Positions 9,538 to 15,951 of a stretch of DNA of 64,000 nucleotides are shown one piece after another (within the stretch, counting starts at the first letter, position 1; each line of letters begins with the position of its first letter). The notes under the pieces were generated by a model. It did no database searches and was not told the DNA's origin. It worked only from the letters and a program-made list of their open reading frames with translations. The position numbers and the translations under genes were made by a program. Origin of the DNA: Flagellimonas olearia (GTDB taxonomy: Bacteria; Bacteroidota; Bacteroidia; Flavobacteriales; Flavobacteriaceae); contig NZ_WELG01000002.1 in NCBI RefSeq assembly GCF_009184425.1, positions 434,001-498,000 of the forward strand, in the 5' to 3' direction.

Positions 9538-9565
9538 TGCATTTCATCGATAAAAAGTGCATTTC
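9538..9565 (+). repeat. Direct repeat TGCATTTC x2, 20-bp period
   Basis: TGCATTTCAT starts at 9538 and TGCATTTCGT at 9558, exactly 20 bp apart, which puts them on the same face of the helix. They end about 27 nt upstream of TACATTTA (9592-9599), a near match to the -7 box ahead of the small ORF at 9619. The layout suits a dimeric activator site, but no regulator gene is adjacent. Confidence 0.3.
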
Positions 9566-9618
9566 GTGGTGAACTTATCAATTCTTTTACCTACATTTAA
9601 CGGTATAAATACAATCCT

Positions 9619-9708
9619 ATGGAAAACTATGTAATCGTTTTGGGAATGTACTTGATTTTGATGCTTTTCTTCAAAATCTTCTTCTCGGTTTCGACCAGAG
9701 GAGAGTAG
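9619..9708 (+). CDS. 29-residue single-span membrane sORF
   Basis: ATG at 9619 to TAG at 9708 encodes MENYVIVLGMYLILMLFFKI followed by FFSVSTRGE. A continuous hydrophobic stretch (residues 4-23) makes one membrane span, with charged residues only at the two ends, which is typical of real small membrane proteins and unusual for random reading frames. It stands alone in the gap, 44 nt before fau on the same strand, with a -7-like TACATTTA 20 nt upstream. I recognise no family. Its length recalls KdpF, but no kdp genes are present. Coding status is inferred from composition and context only. Confidence 0.5.
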   Translation: MENYVIVLGMYLILMLFFKIFFSVSTRGE

Positions 9709-9752
9709 GAATGTATTGCCCCAGAACACTACCCCAAATTTTCAGCATCTAG

Positions 9753-10322
9753 ATGTTGAAACATGAACTAAGAAAAAAATACAAACAAATGAGGGCCGAA
9801 CTATCTGATGTATCGGCCTCTGATTTTAGTATACTTTTAGCAAATCATGTACTACAAATCCCTATTTGGGATTTTTTTTATTTCCATACGTTTTTGGGTA
9901 TAGAGGAAAACAAAGAAGTAGATACCCTGCCCTTGATCACCCTCTTACAGGGAAAAGATAAAAACGTAGTGATTCCCAAGGTAAGTGGAGAAAATTCCAT
10001 GGAAAACTACCTATTGACCGATAATACGGCATTTCGAAAAAATAAATGGCACATTCCAGAGCCCGTAGATGGAATTATCGTTCCCGAGGACAAAATCGAT
10101 GTGGTTTTTTTACCCCTGTTGGCTTTTGATGAACATGGCCATCGTGTAGGCTATGGAAAAGGGTACTACGATACTTTTTTACATAAATGTCGAAAAGAAA
10201 CCATCAAGATCGGACTTTCTTTCTTTAAGGCCGAGGAAACCTTGATTACTGATGTGCATGAAAATGACGTAACGCTCGACTATTGTGTTACCCCAGAAAA
10301 GGTCTATACATTTAACCGGTAA
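9753..10322 (+). CDS. 5-formyltetrahydrofolate cyclo-ligase
   Basis: Converts 5-formyltetrahydrofolate to 5,10-methenyltetrahydrofolate with ATP, recycling folate in one-carbon metabolism. Signature GHRVGYGKGYYDTFL near residues 128-142 contains the family's GYGKGYYD phosphate-binding loop. The basic N-terminus LRKKYKQMRAEL is also typical, and 189 residues is the usual length. It is monocistronic on the plus strand. The stop at 10320-10322 is separated by one base from the convergent lspA stop (10326-10324), so no room exists for a terminator between them. Confidence 0.95.
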   Translation: MLKHELRKKYKQMRAELSDVSASDFSILLANHVLQIPIWDFFYFHTFLGIEENKEVDTLPLITLLQGKDKNVVIPKVSGENSMENYLLTDNTAFRKNKWHIPEPVDGIIVPEDKIDVVFLPLLAFDEHGHRVGYGKGYYDTFLHKCRKETIKIGLSFFKAEETLITDVHENDVTLDYCVTPEKVYTFNR

Positions 10323-10323
10323 C

Positions 10324-10953
10324 TTATTCGCCTGTCTCTTCCTGTTTTGGAAATGCTTTTTTGTTGAAGACAATCAAAATACCGACTCCCGTGCTGATTG
10401 CGGTATCGGCAATATTAAAAACAGGCTCAAAAAACCGGAACCTATTTCCCCCTATGGAGGGCACCCAATTGGGCCATGTAGTATCTATCATGGGAAAGTA
10501 AAGCATATCCACCACCTTTCCGTGCAATAAACTTCCATAGGGTTGGTCAGAAAACAATGTGGCCACCTGTCCGCTGCTATGATCAAAAATCACCCCGTAA
10601 AAAACAGAATCGATGATATTGCCCAAGGCCCCTGCAAAAATCAGGGATACGGCCAAAATCAAAGTCCTTGGGGATTGTTTTTGGGTGATGTCCCAAAGCC
10701 AATAGCCAATTCCAAAAACAGCGAAAATCCTGAAAACCGTCAGAACCAATTTTCCAGCAGATTCAGAAATGGGCAACAAATCACTCAACTTGGTTCCCCA
10801 AGCCGCTCCTTCGTTTTCAATAAAAAGTATTTTGAACCATCCCAGCACGTCCACCGATTCCCCCAAAACAAAACTGGTCTTGATGTAGATTTTGCTTATT
10901 TGATCCACGAGCAGGATCAAAACAATGATGAACAAGGATTTTTTTAAACTCAT
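10324..10953 (-). CDS. lspA: Lipoprotein signal peptidase II
   Basis: Inner-membrane aspartyl protease that removes signal peptides from diacylglyceryl-modified prolipoproteins. Four membrane spans are visible. The two catalytic aspartates lie in the conserved motifs GALGNIIDSVFYG and FNIADTAISTG. At 209 residues it is longer than the enterobacterial protein (about 164), because of a longer periplasmic loop (FYGVIFDHSSGQVATLFSD...), as is usual in Bacteroidota. It fits a genome so rich in lipoproteins. It lies downstream of a small exported protein and the DksA-type regulator, on the same strand. Confidence 0.97.
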   Translation of the reverse strand: MSLKKSLFIIVLILLVDQISKIYIKTSFVLGESVDVLGWFKILFIENEGAAWGTKLSDLLPISESAGKLVLTVFRIFAVFGIGYWLWDITQKQSPRTLILAVSLIFAGALGNIIDSVFYGVIFDHSSGQVATLFSDQPYGSLLHGKVVDMLYFPMIDTTWPNWVPSIGGNRFRFFEPVFNIADTAISTGVGILIVFNKKAFPKQEETGE

Positions 10954-10984
10954 ATCTTTTAACGAAGTTGCAAAAATATGGATA

Positions 10985-11605
10985 TTATTTTGTTTTCCTA
11001 AGATGGATGTTCCCTTCCACCGTCTTTAACATATATTGGTTGTTCCCTTTGGGAATCTGGTTTTGTTCCACTTCACCATAAGCGCTTTCCGCCATCACAT
11101 TCCCGCTAAGGGCCGTCAACCAAATATCACCATTTTGTGTGTTGACCTCCACAACCTCCGAGACATTTGTAAGCATGCACCGCCCATCGGACAACTTTAT
11201 GTTCAAATCGCTGTACTTACCCTCCACCTGTACCTCGCAATGGGTTCCAAAAACCGACACATTTTTATATTGGGGGATAGTGATTTCCAAAGCAATGGAA
11301 ATGACCTTATGCGCACTCAATTTATCATTTGGACTTATGAAGTTGGGGTGAAAGCCTGCACTGATCCGTACCGTGGCCCCTTCTTCCTCAATGGAAACCA
11401 AGAGATCCTTGGCATACTCTCCTTCAATACTGGCACTTACTTCGACCTCTTTGGTTGGCGCCGTGTTCAGGGTAATGGTATAGCAATTGGCAGCATCTAT
11501 CTGGATGTACTCCGTTCGAGGTCCGATAAAGGCTTTCTTTACCAATTTCTGTCCTTGAAGCTGCGCAAGGATAAAGAAGCCCAACAAAAATACCGTTGTC
11601 CTCAT
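10985..11605 (-). CDS. Exported beta-repeat protein (DUF4097-like)
   Basis: Secreted protein of unknown function. The start is ATG 11605 (the earlier codon is TTG), giving signal peptide MRTTVFLLGFFILAQLQGQ. The mature part is made of short beta-strand repeats (VSVFGTHCEVQVEGKYSDLN, LSDGRCMLTNVSEVVEVNTQ, NGDIWLTALSGNVMAESAYG, VEGNIHLRK), suggesting a beta-helix like the DUF4097/DUF2807 putative adhesin folds. The gene starts only 9 nt after the hairpin that ends the DksA-type gene, so the hairpin may limit read-through into it. A structural or adhesin-like role is only inference. Confidence 0.75.
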   Translation of the reverse strand: MRTTVFLLGFFILAQLQGQKLVKKAFIGPRTEYIQIDAANCYTITLNTAPTKEVEVSASIEGEYAKDLLVSIEEEGATVRISAGFHPNFISPNDKLSAHKVISIALEITIPQYKNVSVFGTHCEVQVEGKYSDLNIKLSDGRCMLTNVSEVVEVNTQNGDIWLTALSGNVMAESAYGEVEQNQIPKGNNQYMLKTVEGNIHLRKTK

Positions 11606-11610
11606 AAACA

Positions 11611-11632
11611 AAAAACGCCCTAAGGCGTTTTA
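11611..11632 (-). terminator. Intrinsic terminator between dksA-like gene and exported protein
   Basis: Stem AACGCC (11614-11619) with GGCGTT (11624-11629), tetraloop, followed on the minus strand by six T reaching to within a few bases of the next ATG at 11605. It occupies nearly the whole spacer. It may attenuate rather than fully stop transcription. Confidence 0.7.
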
Positions 11633-12016
11633 TTATTTCTGCATGTTCTTTGCCTCAATGCTCAATGTGGCATGCGGAACCAGTTTCAAGCGCTCCTTGT
11701 TGATGAGCTTTCCTGTGACCCTGCAAATGCCATAGGTCTTGTTCTCTATTCTTAAAAGGGCATTCTTAAGATCCCGGATAAATTTCTCCTGACGGATGGC
11801 CAATTGGGTATTGGCCTCTTTGCTCATGGTCTCTGAGCCCTCCTCAAACGCTTTGAAGGTAGGAGAGGTATCATCAGTGCCATTGTTTCCATCATTCATA
11901 TAGGAACTCTTCAAAAGCTCCAAATGACTCTTGGCCTTTTCTATTTTTTCCTCGATCAAAGTTCTAAACTCCTCAAGGTCTTTATCCGAATAACGTACTT
12001 TAAGTTCTTCTGCCAT
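11633..12016 (-). CDS. DksA/TraR-family regulator, degenerate zinc finger
   Basis: Probable RNA-polymerase secondary-channel binding protein. The N-terminal half is a charged coiled coil (about residues 10-95, with a short loop MNDGNNGTDDTSP near its tip), followed by YGICRVTGKLINKERLKLVP and HATLSIEAK, which aligns with the DksA/TraR C-terminal finger. Only one of the four zinc-binding cysteines remains (Cys in ICRVTG); the others are replaced. This form is widespread in Bacteroidota as far as I know, so it is probably a functional zinc-free version. It is encoded 3 nt downstream of ileS, in the same direction, which hints at a stringent-response link with translation (inference). Confidence 0.88.
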   Translation of the reverse strand: MAEELKVRYSDKDLEEFRTLIEEKIEKAKSHLELLKSSYMNDGNNGTDDTSPTFKAFEEGSETMSKEANTQLAIRQEKFIRDLKNALLRIENKTYGICRVTGKLINKERLKLVPHATLSIEAKNMQK

Positions 12017-12019
12017 TTT

Positions 12020-15000
12020 CTAATGCTTTTGGATAAACAATTTTGTATTCACTTCGTCAAAGGCTATAGCAACACCTTCGTCTAGTTGTTCCTCTAAATT
12101 GAGTTCTGCGGTCAAGGTCTCCGTTTTGATGTAATCCTCATTACTGGAAACCGCATTTTCCACAAAACCGTCTTTCAGTATTTTAATGCTGATCTTGTCG
12201 GTCACCTCAAATCCAGACTCCTTGCGTATGTTCTGGATCCTATTCACCAATTCCCTTGCAATCCCCTCTTTTTTAAGGGCCTCATCTATGGTAATGTCCA
12301 AGGCCACCGTCAATGGACCCGAACTTGCCACCAACCAACCTTCAATATCTTGAGAGGTTATTTCTACATCTGTCAACTGTAAAGTAACGCTTTTATTATC
12401 CAACTCCAGCATTAATTCTCCCTCTCTTTCTATTTTTTGGATATCCTCTTGGCCCAACTGCCCAACTGCTGCGGCAATAGCTTTCATGTCCTTGCCAAAT
12501 CTAGGGCCCAAAACCTTAAAATTGGGTTTTATTTGCTTTACCAAGATGTCCGAAGCATCATCCAACAGTTCAATTTCCTTGACATTCACCTCGGATTTGA
12601 TCAAGGTCGATACCGCCTCAATATCCTCCTTTTGGGTATGGTCCAAAACGGGAATCATTATTTTTTGCAGGGGCTGTCGCACCTTTATCTTTTCTTTTTG
12701 TCGGATGGACAACACCAAGGATGAAACCTTTTGGGCCAACTGCATCTTACGCTCCAGTTTTTTGTTCACCATGGCAGGGTCATGCACTGGAAATTCTGCC
12801 AAATGCACACTTTCAAACCCTTCTTTTTGCGTGGTTGCATTCAAATCCTTGTACAACTGTTCCATAAAAAATGGCGCCACAGGGGCCGATAGCTTGGCCA
12901 CCGTATTTAAACAGGTATACAGGGTCTGATAGGCAGAGATCTTATCTTGTTGGTAATCTCCTTTCCAGAACCGCCTTCTGCTCAAACGCACATACCAATT
13001 GCTCAGGTTTTCCTGTACAAAGTCTGAAATCATCCGTGTGGCCTTCGTGGCCTCATAATCAGCATAGGCCTCATCCACATTTTGGATCAAGGTATGCAGT
13101 TCGGACAAGATCCACTGATCGATCTCCGGCCTGTCCTTCAGCGGAACATCAGCTTCAGCATAAGTGAACCCATCAATATTGGCGTACAATGCCATAAAGG
13201 AATAGGTGTTGTAAAGCGTTCCAAAGAACTTTCGCTTCACCTCAACAATTCCATCAATATCAAATTTTAGGTTGTCCCATGGGTTGGCATTGGAAATCAT
13301 GTACCAGCGTGTGGCATCAGGGCCATGTTCCGGTAGCACTTCAAAGGGATCTACGGCGTTGCCCAAACGTTTGGACATTTTCTTGCCCTCCTTGTCCAGC
13401 ACCAGTCCGTTGGAAACCACATTCTTGTAGGAAACCGTATCAAAAACCATTGTGGCAATAGCGTGCAGGGTATAGAACCACCCTCGGGTCTGATCCACTC
13501 CCTCAGCGATGAAATTCGCCGGGAACGCCACACCATCATCTATCAATTCCTTGTTTTCAAAGGGGTAGTGCCATTGGGCATAAGGCATGGAGCCACTGTC
13601 AAACCACACGTCGATAAGGTCCAATTCCCGTTTCATGGGTTGCCCTGACGGAGACACCAAGGTTATCCCATCCACAATATTTTTATGCAGGTCGATTTTA
13701 TCATAGTTGGCCTCGCTCATATCGCCAACTGTAAAATCGGCAAATACATCCTTGTCCAACACTCCGGCTTCCACAGCTTTGGCCATCTCGGCTTTGAGTT
13801 CTTCCACAGAACCTATGATGAGTTCTTCCTTACCATCCTCCGTTCTCCAGATGGGCAATGGAATACCCCAATATCTGGAGCGGGACAAGTTCCAGTCGTT
13901 GGCATTGGCCAACCAGTTGCCAAAACGCCCTTCCCCGGTTGCCTTGGGCTTCCAGTTGATGGTCTGGTTCAACTCGAACATGCGATCTTTGACATCGGTG
14001 ACCTTGATGAACCAGGAATTGAGCGGGTAATATAAAATAGGTTTGTCCGTACGCCAGCAGTTGGGGTAGCTGTGGACGTATTTTTCCACCTTGAAGGCTT
14101 TGTTCTCTTCCTTTAGTTTGATGGCGATCTCCACATCAACAGACTTGTCGGGAGCCTCACCATCCTCATAATATTCATTCTTGACATACTTGCCTCCAAA
14201 CTCCTTCATCTCCGGCCTGAACCTTCCCTGTAGATCCACCAAGGGAACGGGATTGTTATTTTCATCCAAAACAAGCATGGGGGGTACTTCCGGTTGGGCC
14301 TGTTTGGCCACCAAGGCATCGTCCGCACCAAAGGTGGGCGCGGTGTGCACTATCCCGGTACCATCTTCCGTGGTCACAAAATCCCCGGAAATTACACGGA
14401 ATGCATTTTCAGGATTTTGGTAGGGTAGCGCATAAGGCAATAGTTGTTCGTATTGAATGCCGACCAAATCCTTGCCCACAAAACTTTCCCCGACCCAATA
14501 TGGAATCTTTTTATCGCCTTGTTTAAAATTGGCCAATTCCGATTCGGTTTCCACTGGGGTGAACTTCCCAGCAAATTGTTTTCCCACCAGACCTTTGGCC
14601 AATACCACGGTCATGGGTTCAAACGTATATTGGTTGAACGTCTTTACGGTAACATATTCTATTTTCGGGCCTACGGTCAATGCGGTGTTGGAAGGCAACG
14701 TCCAAGGCGTGGTAGTCCAAGCCAAGAAATACAAATTGCCCTCAATTCCTTTCAGAAAATCGGGAAGGGTTTCTTTCTTCACTTTAAACTGGGCCGTAAC
14801 CGTGGTATCAGTCACATCTTGATAGGTCCCAGGTTGGTTGAGCTCATGGGAACTCAATCCGGTACCCGCCTTTGGTGAATAGGGCTGAATGGTGTAGCCT
14901 TTGTACAACAGTCCCTTGTCATAGATTTGCTTTAACAACCACCAAACGGACTCCATATATTTGGGCTTGTAGGTGATGTACGGGTCGTCCATATCCACCC

Positions 15001-15421
15001 AATACCCAATTTTCTCGGTCATCTCGTTCCAGACATCCGTGTAACGCATTACCGCTTTTTTACAAGCAGCGTTATATTCTTCAACGGAGATTTTCTTGCC
15101 GATATCCTCCTTGGTGATCCCGAGTTCCTTTTCCACTCCGATCTCTATGGGGAGACCATGGGTATCCCATCCAGCTTTACGTTTTACCTGAAAGCCTTTC
15201 ATGGTCTTGTACCTTGGGAAAATATCTTTGATGGTACGGGCCATTACGTGGTGAATGCCCGGCATACCGTTTGCGGAAGGAGGTCCTTCATAAAACACAT
15301 AGCTTTCCTTGCCCTCCCTTGTGGAAACACTCTTTTCAAAAATCTGTTCGTCTTTCCAAAAGTCCAGAACTTTTTCCGATACTTTAGGTAAATCCAATCC
15401 CTTATATTCCGCAAACTTCAT
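12020..15421 (-). CDS. ileS: Isoleucyl-tRNA synthetase, type 2-like, GxHH motif
   Basis: Charges tRNA-Ile with isoleucine. ATG 15421 (MKFAEYKGLDLPKVSEKVLD) is chosen because the upstream in-frame extension reads through the promoter. The 1133-residue protein is longer than E. coli IleRS (about 940) and ends in LFIQKH without an obvious C-terminal zinc finger, as in IleRS2 enzymes. Class I signatures: PPSANGMPGIHHVMART, where residues 55-58 read GIHH in place of the usual HxGH, and KKMSKRLGN. Editing-domain segments TTTPWTLPSNTAL and GTGIVHTAPTFGADD are intact. The swapped HIGH motif has been reported in some IleRS2 enzymes and linked there with very high mupirocin resistance. Confidence 0.97.
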   Translation of the reverse strand: MKFAEYKGLDLPKVSEKVLDFWKDEQIFEKSVSTREGKESYVFYEGPPSANGMPGIHHVMARTIKDIFPRYKTMKGFQVKRKAGWDTHGLPIEIGVEKELGITKEDIGKKISVEEYNAACKKAVMRYTDVWNEMTEKIGYWVDMDDPYITYKPKYMESVWWLLKQIYDKGLLYKGYTIQPYSPKAGTGLSSHELNQPGTYQDVTDTTVTAQFKVKKETLPDFLKGIEGNLYFLAWTTTPWTLPSNTALTVGPKIEYVTVKTFNQYTFEPMTVVLAKGLVGKQFAGKFTPVETESELANFKQGDKKIPYWVGESFVGKDLVGIQYEQLLPYALPYQNPENAFRVISGDFVTTEDGTGIVHTAPTFGADDALVAKQAQPEVPPMLVLDENNNPVPLVDLQGRFRPEMKEFGGKYVKNEYYEDGEAPDKSVDVEIAIKLKEENKAFKVEKYVHSYPNCWRTDKPILYYPLNSWFIKVTDVKDRMFELNQTINWKPKATGEGRFGNWLANANDWNLSRSRYWGIPLPIWRTEDGKEELIIGSVEELKAEMAKAVEAGVLDKDVFADFTVGDMSEANYDKIDLHKNIVDGITLVSPSGQPMKRELDLIDVWFDSGSMPYAQWHYPFENKELIDDGVAFPANFIAEGVDQTRGWFYTLHAIATMVFDTVSYKNVVSNGLVLDKEGKKMSKRLGNAVDPFEVLPEHGPDATRWYMISNANPWDNLKFDIDGIVEVKRKFFGTLYNTYSFMALYANIDGFTYAEADVPLKDRPEIDQWILSELHTLIQNVDEAYADYEATKATRMISDFVQENLSNWYVRLSRRRFWKGDYQQDKISAYQTLYTCLNTVAKLSAPVAPFFMEQLYKDLNATTQKEGFESVHLAEFPVHDPAMVNKKLERKMQLAQKVSSLVLSIRQKEKIKVRQPLQKIMIPVLDHTQKEDIEAVSTLIKSEVNVKEIELLDDASDILVKQIKPNFKVLGPRFGKDMKAIAAAVGQLGQEDIQKIEREGELMLELDNKSVTLQLTDVEITSQDIEGWLVASSGPLTVALDITIDEALKKEGIARELVNRIQNIRKESGFEVTDKISIKILKDGFVENAVSSNEDYIKTETLTAELNLEEQLDEGVAIAFDEVNTKLFIQKH

Positions 15422-15454
15422 ATCTACTGCTACTCTTCTAGAATTCCAAGTTTG

Positions 15455-15462
15455 CAAAATTA
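15455..15462 (-). promoter_or_regulatory. -7 box for ileS
   Basis: TAATTTTG on the minus strand is a perfect TAnnTTTG, placed 34 nt upstream of the ileS ATG. This supports the internal start at 15421 because the longer frame would begin upstream of the promoter. A GC-rich hairpin CCCTT/AAGGG lies about 30 nt further upstream. Confidence 0.5.
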
Positions 15463-15600
15463 TGAATTTAGATGGAATTACACCCTTCCCGAAGGGCATT
15501 AGTATTTCCTTAATATCCTTAATGTAAATATGATATGGTTTAAATACCCATTTATGCCAAATTCCATATCTTAACCGGATTAACACTAAACCATTTAAAT

Positions 15601-15900
15601 ATGAAAAAAGTCTTTATTACCGTTATGGCCCTGTCCTTATCGATGTCCGTTTTGACTTCCTGTAAAGATGCCTCTGAAAAGGCAAAAGATGCCTCCGAAG
15701 AAGCCACCGAAGCTTTGGAAGATGCAGGCGAAAGTCTTGAGGATGCCGCCAAAGATGCAGGCGACGCCATCAAGGACGCTGGAGAAGAGGTCCAAGAGCT
15801 GGGTGAAAAAGCCCTGGACAGCATCAAGAAAGCTGGAGAGGATGCCATGGACAAGACCAAGGAAGCGGCTAAAAAAGCCATTGACAGTGTAAAAATCTAG
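15601..15900 (+). CDS. Small lipoprotein with amphipathic helical repeats
   Basis: Ninety-nine residues. Lipoprotein signal MKKVFITVMALSLSMS then LTSC, so Cys20 is the lipidated residue. The rest lacks aromatic residues after the signal and consists of about seven imperfect 10-11-residue blocks of Ala, Asp, Glu and Lys (KDASEEATEALEDAGE, KDAGDAIKDAGEE, KKAGEDAMDKTKEAAKK). These predict a long amphipathic helix similar in style to LEA or apolipoprotein repeats. It may coat or stabilise the membrane or act in desiccation/osmotic stress (inference). It is monocistronic with its own strong terminator, between ileS and the TonB receptor. Confidence 0.85.
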   Translation: MKKVFITVMALSLSMSVLTSCKDASEKAKDASEEATEALEDAGESLEDAAKDAGDAIKDAGEEVQELGEKALDSIKKAGEDAMDKTKEAAKKAIDSVKI

Positions 15901-15921
15901 TCAACAGCAATACTTCTGAAA

Positions 15922-15947
15922 AAGGCACGGAAATTCCGTGCCTTTTT
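15922..15947. terminator. Bidirectional terminator
   Basis: Stem AAGGCACGG (15922-15930) with CCGTGCCTT (15936-15944), five-nt loop, with T-rich tail on the plus strand (TTTTTT) and A-run before it. It lies between the convergent ends of the small lipoprotein gene and the TonB receptor gene, and can serve both. Confidence 0.85.
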
Positions 15948-15951
15948 TATT

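Noticed and set aside
9544-9729. 61-codon minus-strand frame in the uvrC/fau gap
   Set aside because: Overlaps the better plus-strand sORF, has no promoter or hydrophobic pattern, and is rich in rare combinations.
12020-15586. Longer ileS with a start at 15586
   Set aside because: The added 55 codons pass through a perfect -7 box and a GC hairpin and do not resemble IleRS; the family start is at 15421.
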